Positions 7,589-16,376 of a DNA stretch of 64,000 nt are shown piece by piece; position 1 is the stretch's first letter, and every line of letters starts with the position of its first letter. The notes under the pieces are model-generated. The model did no database searches and was not told the origin of the DNA. It was given only the letters and a program-made list of their open reading frames with translations. Origin of the DNA: Phytoactinopolyspora mesophila (GTDB lineage: Bacteria > Actinomycetota > Actinomycetes > Jiangellales > Jiangellaceae); contig NZ_WLZY01000014.1 of NCBI RefSeq assembly GCF_010122465.1, forward strand, positions 1 through 64,000, in the 5' to 3' direction. A program made the translations under genes and the position numbers.

Positions 7589-8173
7589 CTAGTCGAAAAA
7601 GGGTGCGAGTGCATCCGGCACATTGGAGAGCCGCCATGGTGGTCCCCAGAACTCGTCCAGGATTGAGTCGGGTGCCTTATTGGCCCAGAATCGGTCGTCG
7701 TTGTCAGGGTGGCACGTTATGGGTCGGCCGGGCCACACGGACCCGAAATCTTCGTTCCAGAGGAAGAAGTCGTACTCAATCCCGTAACCGTAGGGCAGGT
7801 AGTTGGTGTGACCACAGCGCAGCGCAGCTCGCGCATCGCCCCAGTAGGCCACCTCGGCGTCCGGGTCAACCAAAGCCAGAATGACCGGGTATGCCGAGCG
7901 CTCCCAATATGACCGGTGTTTCGCGGTTGGCGTGAACTGGAAGAAGCCCTCCGGTCCGTCCTCGAGGTACGACGTGCCTGACTTGATCTGGACAGCCACG
8001 GAGTGCCCCGTGGTTAGGTCGTCGTAGACGTATTCGATGTGTCCGTCTATCCCGACGTCGTGCGTCGTCAGCTCGCGCCACATGCACCCAGACTTGATGA
8101 CATGGCGCTCGACGTGGTTGACCCCGAACCGTTCTGTTGTTGATGTCGTGAGGACCCTCGGAAGTTCCGACAT
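7589..8173 (-). CDS. DUF4365-domain protein
   Basis: A 194-residue protein with a DUF4365 domain (about residues 8-130). Visible blocks are TTSTTERFGVNHVERHVI, the core DVGIDGHIEYV and VAVQIKSGTSY, and the later YPVILALVDPDAEVAYWGDA. The D, (E) and Q-x-K arrangement resembles the PD-(D/E)XK nuclease fold to which this family has been linked. DUF4365 proteins often occur in defence and mobile contexts, and here it sits beside AbiE. The start at 8173 was preferred because the upstream extension to 8353 is arginine-rich and unlike the family. The cellular target is unknown. Confidence 0.75.
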   Translation of the reverse strand: MSELPRVLTTSTTERFGVNHVERHVIKSGCMWRELTTHDVGIDGHIEYVYDDLTTGHSVAVQIKSGTSYLEDGPEGFFQFTPTAKHRSYWERSAYPVILALVDPDAEVAYWGDARAALRCGHTNYLPYGYGIEYDFFLWNEDFGSVWPGRPITCHPDNDDRFWANKAPDSILDEFWGPPWRLSNVPDALAPFFD

Positions 8174-8441
8174 GGGCCAATCAGATCGCACCGCCAGGTC
8201 GCTAGCTACCCGGGGAGCACGAGTCAAGTTTCGTTTAATGAACGGGGCCTGCGTCATTTCGCCGCGAACGACACGGTGGGTGCGAGTCTGTCTCCGGGCC
8301 ACAGCCTGCGCGGGTGAGGTCAGTTTCCTTGGGGTGGCTCGCTTTCGGCGCATTAACTGTCTGCCGATGTCGTTGGGGCAGAATTCGCCCCGCTGGATGC
8401 GCCTCCTGGTCAGAGGATGCGCAACCTTCGACGCCTCGTGG

Positions 8442-9389
8442 TTAGTAGATCGGGCGGTTGGCGAAGCGGGTGCCGGGGAGTTGGGTGAGCGAGGAGAGGA
8501 CGAGCCTGCGGCCGTTGGCGTTGCTGGTGATGATGCGTTGTTCGGTGTCGTCGGGTTCGGCGAGAAAGTCGTAGTGGTTGCGGAGTTGGGTGCTGAGTTC
8601 GTCCAGGCTGGGGGCGGGGATGGCGAGCAGGCCGATGCTGTCTTCGTCGTAGTCGGCCGCGGGTCGGATGGTCTTCCAGAGTGCTGGGTGGTAGTCCACG
8701 GCGGCGGTGACTGGTGGCCAGGTCGTTGGTGGTGATGACAGGCCGTACTGGTCGACCCAGGTCTTGAGGATGGCCAGGCGGCGGACGGTGTCGCGGTCGA
8801 AGCTGGAGTGCGGGCTGGTGGTGGCGATCCAGACCAGGTCGTAGACGTCGCGTGCCGGGGTCCGGCGGGAGAGCCGGGCGATCTTTTCGGCCATGTTCTC
8901 TTCGAGGGCCATAACCGGGAGGCTGTCGGGCAGGGCGTATGCGCGGTGGATGGGCAGCGGCACCCAGTCGCGTTCCTGAGGAGGCAGCCAGGGGGCTGGT
9001 CCGATGTCGAGTTTGGTGGTGAGGTTGCCGACGGCGCCGAATGGTGTTTCGTAGTGGACGTGTGCTCGGCCGCGGCGGTCGATGACGTGGTAGGTGAAGC
9101 CGTTGATCTGCTTTCCGTCGATCTCGGCTCGCAGCAGTTCGGCGACGGCGTTTGGGTCGTCGTCGGGGTCGCGGACGGAGAAGTCGAGGTCGGTGGAGAA
9201 GCGTCCGGCGTTGCCGGCGTAGAGCTTGCGAAGGGCCGTGCCGCCTTTGAATACGAGGTGGTCGAACATGCCTCGTTCGGCCAGGTGCGCGAGGAGTAGG
9301 TCTTGGGCGATGTCGATGAGGGCGGCGTAGCGTCCGCCGGCTCCGGGTGGGGTGTGCCGGGCGAGCCAGCCCGCGGTCAGAGCGTTCAT
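8442..9389 (-). CDS. abiEii: AbiEii/AbiGii-family nucleotidyltransferase toxin
   Basis: A 315-residue toxin of the type IV AbiE system. The signature is FKGGTALRKLY followed by STDLDFSV, the GG and D-x-D motifs of the DNA polymerase beta-like nucleotidyltransferase fold, and a later K in EENMAEKIARLSRR. Family members add nucleotides to tRNA 3' ends or otherwise block translation, and can abort phage infection. The ATG at 9389 overlaps the antitoxin stop by four bases. An extension upstream of this start is antisense-like and rejected. The catalytic residues look complete, so the toxin is probably active. Confidence 0.88.
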   Translation of the reverse strand: MNALTAGWLARHTPPGAGGRYAALIDIAQDLLLAHLAERGMFDHLVFKGGTALRKLYAGNAGRFSTDLDFSVRDPDDDPNAVAELLRAEIDGKQINGFTYHVIDRRGRAHVHYETPFGAVGNLTTKLDIGPAPWLPPQERDWVPLPIHRAYALPDSLPVMALEENMAEKIARLSRRTPARDVYDLVWIATTSPHSSFDRDTVRRLAILKTWVDQYGLSSPPTTWPPVTAAVDYHPALWKTIRPAADYDEDSIGLLAIPAPSLDELSTQLRNHYDFLAEPDDTEQRIITSNANGRRLVLSSLTQLPGTRFANRPIY

Positions 9390-10189
9390 GCTGCCTCGCT
9401 GATGGTGCGGGGGTCGAAGGGGAGGAGGTCGTCGGCGATGTTGAAGCGTTTGTCGAAGCGGCGGGTGGTGCGTGAAGCGCCGAACCACGTGACGGTGGGT
9501 GGCCGGGTGGGTTGGAGTTGGTCGGCGATCTGGGGTGCGACACCGCTGAGCAGGTAGGCCAACCGGGCCCGGGCCGCGCTGGGGCGTTGGTGTAGCTCAC
9601 GGTTCAGATCTTCGGCTGAGCTGCGGCTGACGAGTTCTGGCAGCGCTTCGGCGAACGTATGCCAGCCGCGGATGTCGCCGGGTTTGGTGGCGAGGTGGAC
9701 CAGGATGGTGGGTGGCTGGTGGACGGGTAGTCGCTCTACGTCGGCTGGAGGTAGCCGGGGGGAGAACCGTACGACGCGCATCCGGTCTCTGATCGCGTCC
9801 GAGACGGTGGTGCCGGCGGGGACGGCGACTTCGTGTCGGTCGGGCGCCCTCTCGGCGAGCCCGTGCAGCCATAACGCGCTCTGCAGTGCCACCGTGATCG
9901 GCTGATGTCCCGTGCGTAGGCTCGCGCGAAGGTCGATGAACGGGTCACCGTGACCGTATGGCCCGGCATGTGAGCCGGGAGCAAACTCGTACACGCCGCG
10001 CTGCGCGGTTGGTAGCAGCCAGCCTGTGGCCCGCAGCCGTGCTGCGAGCACCTTCGCTGGTGTTCTCAGCCCGACTTCCTGGGCCAGTTCGGTCAGTTCT
10101 TCGACGGTTACCAGCGTCGGCTGGCGCAACTCCAGCTCAGCGACGATTCGGGCCATACCCTTGGAGAGCGACCGAGAAGGAACTGTCAT
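9386..10189 (-). CDS. abiEi: AbiEi-family antitoxin and transcriptional repressor
   Basis: A 267-residue AbiEi-type protein. The N-terminal part (about residues 1-80) is a winged-helix domain (MARIVAELELRQPTLVTVEELTEL), and the C-terminal domain includes TVALQSALWLHGLAERAP and the LLSGVAPQIADQL block that neutralises the toxin. AbiEi proteins bind inverted repeats in their own promoter, and a perfect palindrome is present here at 10234-10247 overlapping the -35 region. The start at 10189 fits the family. A longer frame to 10312 crosses that promoter and is not used. Confidence 0.87.
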   Translation of the reverse strand: MTVPSRSLSKGMARIVAELELRQPTLVTVEELTELAQEVGLRTPAKVLAARLRATGWLLPTAQRGVYEFAPGSHAGPYGHGDPFIDLRASLRTGHQPITVALQSALWLHGLAERAPDRHEVAVPAGTTVSDAIRDRMRVVRFSPRLPPADVERLPVHQPPTILVHLATKPGDIRGWHTFAEALPELVSRSSAEDLNRELHQRPSAARARLAYLLSGVAPQIADQLQPTRPPTVTWFGASRTTRRFDKRFNIADDLLPFDPRTISEAA

Positions 10190-10220
10190 GCTGGCCTCAT
10201 AAGTTACTAGAACAGTATCT

Positions 10221-10248
10221 ACACTACAGAGAATGACAGTACTGTCAA
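10221..10248 (-). promoter_or_regulatory. abiE promoter with palindromic operator
   Basis: On the minus strand a TTGACA -35 box (10243-10248) is followed after 16 bases by TAGTGT (10221-10226) as a possible -10. The perfect 14-bp palindrome TGACAGTACTGTCA (10234-10247) overlaps the -35 box and part of the spacer, the right place for repression. AbiEi autorepression is known for the family. Binding here is inferred. Confidence 0.65.
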
Positions 10249-10413
10249 GGTAGATGGGCAGGTTGCAGATATGGATACTTGCACCGCGCCGTTGACAGTG
10301 GCTTATTCTCATGTCGAGGTGACAAGCGTCAGGCGGTGGGCTGAGTCGCTGTTGTTGTGCGCGGTGCGGTGGCTCCCTACCTGGGTGAGGACACCCTAGG
10401 AGGGGGAACGGTC

Positions 10414-10599
10414 GTGAACGAGTACATGGCCACAGCCGAGGCGGGGGAGCTATTGCGTGTGCCGGCCGAGACCGTTCGGTATTGGCGGTACGTCGGCAAG
10501 GGGCCCAAGAGTTTCCGCGCGGGTGGTCGCCGCGTCTTGTACGCCCGCGAAGACGTCGAAGCCCTCGTCGTGACGGCTCGGGCTGAGGGTGCAGCCTAA
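10414..10599 (+). CDS. excisionase-like / MerR-type HTH protein
   Basis: A 61-residue DNA-binding protein. The start is the GTG at 10414, preceded by a strong AGGAGGGGG ribosome site. The sequence YMATAEAGELLRVPAETVRYWRY followed by GKGPKSFRAGGRRVLYAREDVE is the compact winged helix of excisionase and AlpA-like proteins in actinobacterial mobile elements. No integrase or attachment site is visible next to it, so it may be a leftover regulator of an integrative element. It marks the right side of the accessory island. Confidence 0.75.
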   Translation: MNEYMATAEAGELLRVPAETVRYWRYVGKGPKSFRAGGRRVLYAREDVEALVVTARAEGAA

Positions 10600-10744
10600 G
10601 TTGCGCCTACGCCGACTCGGCGCGGGCTCGAAAGGCATAGAAGATCAAGTTTGACCATATTACGACCACAGACTGACTCGAAGTAGCCAACGGTGCTCAG
10701 CGGTTGGCGTCCTGATCGATGCAGCTCAGCTCGCCGAGCCAGCG

Positions 10745-11473
10745 CTATTCAATGCTGATTGGGCACGCTTGGTCGAAGGTCAGCCTTTCCCGGCGAGGCA
10801 CTAGCAGCTCTCGTCGGGTAGCGCCTCGCACCGCTGCGAGGAGCCAGGGGCCATTGCTGTCGTCCTCGATGTAGTGCCAGATCATCCACCACCTGTTTGT
10901 ACTAATCGCAAACTGCGGGATCTCGACCGGGTCGCCGTCACTGTTGACATACTCCAACTCACCTAGATCAACGCAACCTGTTGACGTGGCCGTATCGAGC
11001 GAGCGGATGGTTTCGAACTTAACCACTTCGTGGCTGAGAATGATCGTTTCGCCGACTTGTTCTGCCTCATAGAGCGGCCATCCGTAAACGTCGAGTTCGA
11101 GCTCGCCGACACCGAGCTGCGTCAGCGGCCAGTCGTCCATTATCTCGTGCCCCCAAAGCTCATGCTCAGCACCGGCCATCTCGAAGGCGTTGGCGTAGTA
11201 GTGGTCCATCTTGGTGATGAGGTCTTCGAACGCTGCTTCGATCTCTTGCTCGGCGGCCTGTTCATCGACGGGTTCGGTAGTTGCCGTCGCTTCGGCTGAG
11301 GGTGCCGCGCTAGTCGCCTCGCTGGACCGATTGGGCGCCGCGACTTCGGTCGGGCTTGTCGCGGAAAGGGGTTCTGTTCCCAGCTGTGTGTCGTCGCTAC
11401 ATGCCGTGAGTATCAGCGCGGCGGCCGTGAGCGTGAGGATTGTGCAAAGCGGGCGCGGCCCGTTGTCGTTCAT
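10745..11473 (-). CDS. putative lipoprotein
   Basis: A 242-residue secreted lipoprotein. The start at 11473 gives a signal peptide (MNDNGPRPLCTILTLTAAAL...) ending in a LTAC lipobox with the lipidated cysteine at residue 25. A Ser/Thr/Ala/Glu-rich linker (about 26-80) follows, then a folded domain rich in Trp, Tyr and acidic residues. The domain is not recognised. A longer frame exists upstream but lacks a signal peptide. It is probably anchored on the outer face of the membrane. The neighbouring genes give no clue to its role. Confidence 0.72.
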   Translation of the reverse strand: MNDNGPRPLCTILTLTAAALILTACSDDTQLGTEPLSATSPTEVAAPNRSSEATSAAPSAEATATTEPVDEQAAEQEIEAAFEDLITKMDHYYANAFEMAGAEHELWGHEIMDDWPLTQLGVGELELDVYGWPLYEAEQVGETIILSHEVVKFETIRSLDTATSTGCVDLGELEYVNSDGDPVEIPQFAISTNRWWMIWHYIEDDSNGPWLLAAVRGATRRELLVPRRERLTFDQACPISIE

Positions 11474-11516
11474 CTGTACCCACCTGGTTCCCACGCCCGA
11501 ATGCTGGCCGCCAAAC

Positions 11517-12170
11517 TTATCGGCCCGCCGACGTGGGTGGCAGTCGACGCGGCACCTCCTCCTCCTGCTCGCGCTTTCGGTCATAGACGACGCTCAGCGC
11601 GCCGGTCTCCGACGGTGTCACGGAGGTGAGTGACCAGGATGTCGCCGGGTTGCCGTCGCTGAACAAATGCGCACCCGCGCCGACCAGTTCCGGGCATTGA
11701 GTGATGATCAACCTGTCGATCTCGTCCGCCTCGAGTAGGGCGCGGATGACGCTGCTGCTGTTCTGCACGACGATGTCTCCGCCCGGCTCGTCCCTGAGTC
11801 GGCGTGCCTCGGTGACGGGGTCGGCGTCGGCGAGGCGCGCGTTTGTCCAGGAAACGTCAGTCAGGGTCGCGGAGAAGACCACCTTTTCGACCGAATCGAG
11901 CCACTGGGCGTACCTGCGGTCGCGCGGTTCGGCGCTTTCGTCCGTAGCGACGGCTGGCCAGTAGGACGAGAAACCTTCGTAGTTCTTCCGGCCCAGGAGG
12001 ACCGTCGTCGCCGTCTCCGTTTGCCGGACCATCGTGTCGCGGGCTACATCAGTCACTGCGTGCGGAACGATCCAGCTCATATCGTCTTTGCCGGTAGCGC
12101 CGTTGATCCGGCCGTCCAGGGATAGGGAGATGTTGGCAGCAACAGTCCGTCGATGGTTGTCCTGATTCAT
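11517..12170 (-). CDS. dihydrofolate reductase-family protein (RibD C-terminal domain)
   Basis: A 217-residue NADPH-dependent reductase-like protein of the RibD_C/DHFR fold. Motifs include the N-terminal strand with SLSLDGRINGATG, the nucleotide-binding TTVLLGRKNYEGF, GGDIVVQNSSSVIRALLEADEIDRL and the C-terminal GAGAHLF. Such stand-alone actinobacterial proteins are usually annotated as dihydrofolate reductase-like and their substrate is generally unknown. The start at 12170 (MNQDNHRRT) was chosen over an upstream extension that lacks the family pattern. It is not clearly in an operon with the lipoprotein gene, which lies 43 bases downstream. Confidence 0.8.
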   Translation of the reverse strand: MNQDNHRRTVAANISLSLDGRINGATGKDDMSWIVPHAVTDVARDTMVRQTETATTVLLGRKNYEGFSSYWPAVATDESAEPRDRRYAQWLDSVEKVVFSATLTDVSWTNARLADADPVTEARRLRDEPGGDIVVQNSSSVIRALLEADEIDRLIITQCPELVGAGAHLFSDGNPATSWSLTSVTPSETGALSVVYDRKREQEEEVPRRLPPTSAGR

Positions 12171-12417
12171 GTCGGTCCTCCGAAGTACTCGGCGCGAGAT
12201 CACGCCGACGCGAGCTTGGCCTTACTAGTACGTCGGAGCCGTGCACCGCTTCTCGACGTCCTTTCTCGTTTCAGTGCCACGTCAGTCGGCCGGTGGAGTT
12301 CTCGCTCGGCCGGATTGGTGGTGAGGGCTAGGGCGTCCGCTGATTCAGCGTGCCAAAGCGCATGCGCTGGGCGTGCTGGATGTGACGAGCAGGGGTGCGT
12401 GCCCCCGGGCATGCTGA

Positions 12418-12720
12418 TCAGTCTTGAGTGTGGCCGCGGTCGTTGACCACGTGCTGCACCAGCTCGTCGAGCATGCTCTCCGCGTCGAGTCCGGACGAAT
12501 CGGCGAGCGCCTGGGCGAGGTTAGCTGCGAGGTTGACCAGTTCCTGGACGACGTCGAGGTCGACCCGGCCGTCGTCATTGGTCAGGAGGTCTACGGACAA
12601 CTGCGCGGGCTCGTCCCGGATGCACAGGCGGACCAACGCCAGGGCGGCGAGCTGGCGTGCGGTGCTGTCCGAGGACAGGCCGGTGCCGTGGTCGTCGCCG
12701 GGGATTGGTTGCTCCGTCAT
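12418..12720 (-). CDS. hypothetical protein, 100 residues
   Basis: A 100-residue acidic, mostly helical protein (MTEQPIPGDDHGTGLSS...). The middle holds LAALALVRLCIRDEPAQLSV and the C-terminal half is a long amphipathic helix through ELVNLAANLAQALADSSG. I do not recognise a family. Third positions are GC-rich, as expected for coding sequence. The start at 12720 was chosen because sequence further upstream is of non-coding composition. It stands alone between the reductase and a small cysteine-containing ORF. Confidence 0.55.
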   Translation of the reverse strand: MTEQPIPGDDHGTGLSSDSTARQLAALALVRLCIRDEPAQLSVDLLTNDDGRVDLDVVQELVNLAANLAQALADSSGLDAESMLDELVQHVVNDRGHTQD

Positions 12721-12847
12721 AGCCTCACTCGTCGCTCGGGTCGGGGCCAATATTCGAGAACCATGATGAATGCGCTTCTTGCGACAAAGGTTACCGTGCG
12801 AGGCGAACCGACGTCGGCTGTTCGGTATCAGCCCGGTGGTTGCAACG

Positions 12848-13117
12848 TTAATCAAGTCCGTCCTGATCATCGGCGCAATCCGGGCAAATGTAGCGTGCTT
12901 CTTGCCGGCCCATGTGCTCGAGCGGTTCGAAGGTGCCATCGCTACGAAGGCAAACTCGGCAGTAGGCGTCATGTTGATCTTGCTCGGCAGGTTTGGTCGA
13001 TGATTCGAAGTGGTCGGTGGCGGTTGTCGTGCGGTTGCTTCGTTCCACGACCACGCCTGCCCCTTCCCGTTGCCGGTGTATGAGCCACTCACACTGGCAA
13101 TGGAAGGAGCCGTTCAC
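12848..13117 (-). CDS. small hypothetical protein with possible zinc ribbon
   Basis: An 89-residue ORF whose C-terminal part contains two CxxC pairs, CRVCLRSDG and YICPDCADD, about 26 residues apart, the spacing of a zinc ribbon. The N-terminus has a further FHCQC motif. The middle is polar and low in order. No homologue is recognised and the overall composition is only moderately gene-like, so it may be a genuine small protein or a remnant. An overlapping plus-strand frame is considered a shadow. Confidence 0.4.
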   Translation of the reverse strand: MNGSFHCQCEWLIHRQREGAGVVVERSNRTTTATDHFESSTKPAEQDQHDAYCRVCLRSDGTFEPLEHMGRQEARYICPDCADDQDGLD

Positions 13118-13197
13118 AACGGCAGACGGGTAAGGAACTCGTCACGATTCGGTCTCGTGCTATCAGCGGCGCTCTCGCTGATCTGAGTGCTCGGCCG

Positions 13198-15597
13198 CTA
13201 CGGCTGTACCGACACGTCCGCCGGTGTCACGGCCGAATGCCTCCGGACCGGGGCGCGACCGACCGGCTGCACGGGTTCCGATTCGGCACGGGGCGCGCTG
13301 GGAATGGGAAGCGTCGCCGGGCTCCCTTCCTCAACGGTGACCGACGTGCCGTGATGGAAGAGTTCGAGGCGCTTGCCGGGTTCGTGGTCGCCGTCGCGCA
13401 GGTAATACGTGACGTCCTCGGAGCCGACGCTGACGCGGAGCCTGAACCCACGCCACAGCAAGGAGAAGTCGAGTCGAGTGAGCCGGGCGGGCAGCCGGGG
13501 CGAAAACGACAGAATGCCGTCGTGATCGCGCATCCCGCCGAAGCCCGCGACCAATGCGATCCAGGACCCGGCGAGAGATGCGAGGTGTACGCCGTCACGC
13601 GTGTTGGAGTGGGTGTCGTGCAGGTCGGTCAAAGCCGCTTCACCCAGGTAGTCGTACGCGAGCTCCAGGTGACCCGTCTCAGCCGCCAGCACCGCCTGGG
13701 TGCAAGCCGAAAGTGAGGAGTCCCGGGTAGTTCTGGCTTCGTAGTACTGGAAATTCCGGGCTTTCTCGTCGGGGCTGAACATGTCGCCACGCCAGTGCAT
13801 AGCCAGAACCAGGTCGGCCTGCTTGAGCACCTGGCGCCGGTAGAGATCGAAGTATGGGTGGGTGAGCAGCAGCGGATACTCTTCGGGGTTCGTGCCGGCG
13901 AAGTCCCACTCCTGGAACCGGGTGAAGCCTTCTGACTGCTGGTGCACACCGAGTTCGTGGTCGTAAGGAATCACCAGAGCGTTCGCGGCTTCTCGCCAGG
14001 ATTCAGCTTCGCTGTGCTCGACGCCGAGTTCGGCGGCCACGTCGCTATGCCTGGCCACGGCGTCGGCGGCGCCCAGCAAGTTCCGCTGTGCCATGAGGTT
14101 CGTGTAGACGTTGTCGTTGGCTATCGCCGAGTATTCGTCGGGACCGGTGACGCCGTCGATGTGGAACGCCCCGTGCCGGTCATAGTGCCCGAGCGAGCGC
14201 CACAGCCGGGCGGTCTCCACCAGCAACTCCACGCCGGCTTCCCGTTCGAACTCCTCGTCGCCGGTGGCCTGGACGTAGCGAATGGTGGCGTCGGCGATTC
14301 CGGCGCTGATGTGGAACGCCGCGGTGCCTGCCGGCCAGTAGCCCGATGTCTCATGGCCCCGGATGGTGCGCCAGGGGAATGCCGCGCCCTTCAGGCCCAG
14401 GGTGCGAGCGCGTTCTCGCGCGAGATCCAGCGTGGCGTGCCGCCAGCGCAGCACCTCGACCGCCGCCTGTGGCTTGGTGTAGATGAGGACCGGCAGGGCG
14501 AACATCTCGGTGTCCCAGAACACGTGGCCGTCGTACCCCGGCCCGGTGAGCCCTTTGGCGGCGATCGGACGCATCTCGTTGCGGGCACCGGCCTGAAGCA
14601 CGTGGAACATCCCGAAGCGCACGGCCTGCTGGACCTCGGGGTCGCCTTCCACTCGCACGTCGCCGGCATCCCAGAAATCGTCGAGATACTCGCGCTGGTC
14701 CTGGAGCAGGCCGTCCCAGCCGGCGAGCTTGGCAGAGGCCAGGGCCGCGCCCACCTGATCACGCAGCGCGGGCAGGGAGCGCTGACTCGACCATCCGTAG
14801 GCGATCAGTTTGATCACCCGCAGGCGCTGGCCGGGACGGAGAACACAGGCGATCGTGGTGCGCACCCAGTCGGAGAAGGACTCGGTGTTGACCACGACGT
14901 CCTTGGGGCTGTCGACGACGTGCGTCATCCCGGCCGCCATACGCAGGCCACTGGCTTTGGTGTGGTGGATCAGCAGTCCACCCTCGCCGTTGGCGATATG
15001 CTGCTCGGACTGCAACGGCTCACGCAGCACCGCCGCCACTCGAGGGTCCGACTTCGCCACCGGGAGTTCTTCGTTGGCCACCAGGCCAGACTGGACGACC
15101 AGCCGGGCTTTGCCGTCCAGCGGCTCCACTTCGTAGCAGATCGCAGCAACCGCGCGGTGGGTGAACGAGACAAGACGGGTGGAGTGCACCCGGACGGCGC
15201 GGCCGGCTGGAGAGACCCAGTCGACGCTGCGCTCCAGCGTCCCGGCACGCAGGTCGAGTTCACGCTGGTGGGAGCGCAACTCGCCATAGCGGACGTCGAA
15301 CGGCTCGTCGTCGACCAGAAGCCTGATCAGCTTGCCGTTGGTGACGTTGACGATCGTCTGGCCTTGCTCCGGGTAGCCGTAGCCGGCCTCGGCGTGCGGC
15401 AACGGCCGGAGTTCGTAGAACGAGTTCAGGTAGCTGCCAGGAAGCCCATGGGGCTCCCCTTCGTCCAAATTGCCGCGTAGCCCGATGTGACCGTTGGACA
15501 GGGCGAACACCGATTCGGACTGGGCGAGGACCTCGAGGTCTAGCTCCGTCTCGGTGATGTGCCACGGATCCGACGGGTATCCGGGTTCACGAATCAT
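13198..15597 (-). CDS. glycoside hydrolase family 65 phosphorylase (maltose/trehalose/kojibiose type)
   Basis: A 799-residue GH65 protein that phosphorolyses an alpha-glucobiose to beta-glucose 1-phosphate and glucose. The N-terminal beta-sandwich (about 1-290) includes SNGHIGLRGNLDEGEPHGLPG. The (alpha/alpha)6 barrel (about 320-700) contains GHVFWDTEMFALP and HIDGVTGPDEY, whose glutamate (E488) matches the position of the catalytic acid in maltose phosphorylase. A C-terminal sheet domain follows. The ATG at 15597 has GGAG six bases upstream. It overlaps the end of the phosphoglucomutase gene by 11 bases, so the two are co-translated. The exact sugar cannot be read from sequence. Confidence 0.85.
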   Translation of the reverse strand: MIREPGYPSDPWHITETELDLEVLAQSESVFALSNGHIGLRGNLDEGEPHGLPGSYLNSFYELRPLPHAEAGYGYPEQGQTIVNVTNGKLIRLLVDDEPFDVRYGELRSHQRELDLRAGTLERSVDWVSPAGRAVRVHSTRLVSFTHRAVAAICYEVEPLDGKARLVVQSGLVANEELPVAKSDPRVAAVLREPLQSEQHIANGEGGLLIHHTKASGLRMAAGMTHVVDSPKDVVVNTESFSDWVRTTIACVLRPGQRLRVIKLIAYGWSSQRSLPALRDQVGAALASAKLAGWDGLLQDQREYLDDFWDAGDVRVEGDPEVQQAVRFGMFHVLQAGARNEMRPIAAKGLTGPGYDGHVFWDTEMFALPVLIYTKPQAAVEVLRWRHATLDLARERARTLGLKGAAFPWRTIRGHETSGYWPAGTAAFHISAGIADATIRYVQATGDEEFEREAGVELLVETARLWRSLGHYDRHGAFHIDGVTGPDEYSAIANDNVYTNLMAQRNLLGAADAVARHSDVAAELGVEHSEAESWREAANALVIPYDHELGVHQQSEGFTRFQEWDFAGTNPEEYPLLLTHPYFDLYRRQVLKQADLVLAMHWRGDMFSPDEKARNFQYYEARTTRDSSLSACTQAVLAAETGHLELAYDYLGEAALTDLHDTHSNTRDGVHLASLAGSWIALVAGFGGMRDHDGILSFSPRLPARLTRLDFSLLWRGFRLRVSVGSEDVTYYLRDGDHEPGKRLELFHHGTSVTVEEGSPATLPIPSAPRAESEPVQPVGRAPVRRHSAVTPADVSVQP

Positions 15598-16342
15598 CTG
15601 AGGCTCCATCCAGCAATTCGGCGAGATCACTCACCACGACGTCTGCACCAGCCGCGCGCAGTGCGTCGGCTTGTCCTACCCGGTCGACTCCGACCACGTA
15701 GCCGAACTTGCCGGCCCGGCCGGCCTCTACGCCGGCGATGGCATCTTCGAACACCGCGGCCTTTTCCGGCTCGACGCCGAGGCGTTGCGCCGCGAGGAGA
15801 AACGTATCGGGGTGCGGCTTGCCTCGCAGCTTTTCCTGGCGGGCGACGACGCCGTCGACGCGGACCTCCAGGAGGTCCTCGAGGCCGGCGGCGGCGACTA
15901 CCTCCTGGCAGTTGGCGCTGGCCGAGACCACCGCCCGCTTCAATCCGGCCTCGACGGTCTCCCGGAGGTACGCCAGCGAACCGGGGTATGGTTCGACGCC
16001 CTGTTCGCGGAGTCGCTCGACCAGGACGGCGTTCTTCCGGTTTCCAAGACCGTGCACGGTATCCGCGCTGCCCGGATCGTCGGGAAAACCTTCGGGCAGC
16101 GTGATCTCGCGTGACTGGAGGAACGTGCGTACTCCGTCGGCGCGAGCCATGCCGTCCACATACCGGTAGTAGTCGTCCTCGGCGTCGAAGGGAACGAACG
16201 GCTCCCCGGACTCTTTCGCATGGGTCCGGAGGAACGTGTTGAACGTCTCCTCCCAGGCAGCTTTGTGTACGACGGCGGTGGGGGTCAAGACTCCGTCGAG
16301 ATCGAACAGGCACGCTCTGACGTGTTCCGGCAAGCTGAGCAT
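15587..16342 (-). CDS. HAD-superfamily beta-phosphoglucomutase-like enzyme
   Basis: A 251-residue HAD hydrolase of the beta-phosphoglucomutase type. Motif I is FDLDGVLTPT with the nucleophile and acid aspartates, motif II is VSASAN, motif III is the lysine in KPHPDTFLLA, and motif IV is VFEDAIAGVEAG. A cap domain lies between motifs I and II. It should convert beta-glucose 1-phosphate, the product of the adjacent GH65 enzyme, to glucose 6-phosphate. It is the first gene of this two-gene unit. The start at 16342 is close to motif I, as is usual. A longer frame to 16477 is rejected. Confidence 0.85.
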   Translation of the reverse strand: MLSLPEHVRACLFDLDGVLTPTAVVHKAAWEETFNTFLRTHAKESGEPFVPFDAEDDYYRYVDGMARADGVRTFLQSREITLPEGFPDDPGSADTVHGLGNRKNAVLVERLREQGVEPYPGSLAYLRETVEAGLKRAVVSASANCQEVVAAAGLEDLLEVRVDGVVARQEKLRGKPHPDTFLLAAQRLGVEPEKAAVFEDAIAGVEAGRAGKFGYVVGVDRVGQADALRAAGADVVVSDLAELLDGASDDS

Positions 16343-16376
16343 CCGACGATCGTAGCGATTCGGCAGCGCGATTCCG

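Noticed and set aside
1-10600. The whole left part as one composite transposon
   Set aside because: The second IS1380 copy is only a 120-bp end, without transposase, and the two ends are in the same orientation. There is no direct sign of a single mobile unit.
12424-13083. 219-codon plus-strand frame over two small minus-strand genes
   Set aside because: It overlaps both opposite-strand ORFs and lacks domains. I kept the minus-strand calls, which have better composition.
13942-15480. 512-codon plus-strand frame inside the GH65 gene
   Set aside because: It is the opposite strand of a well-recognised enzyme, has no family match, and the open frame comes from the high GC content.
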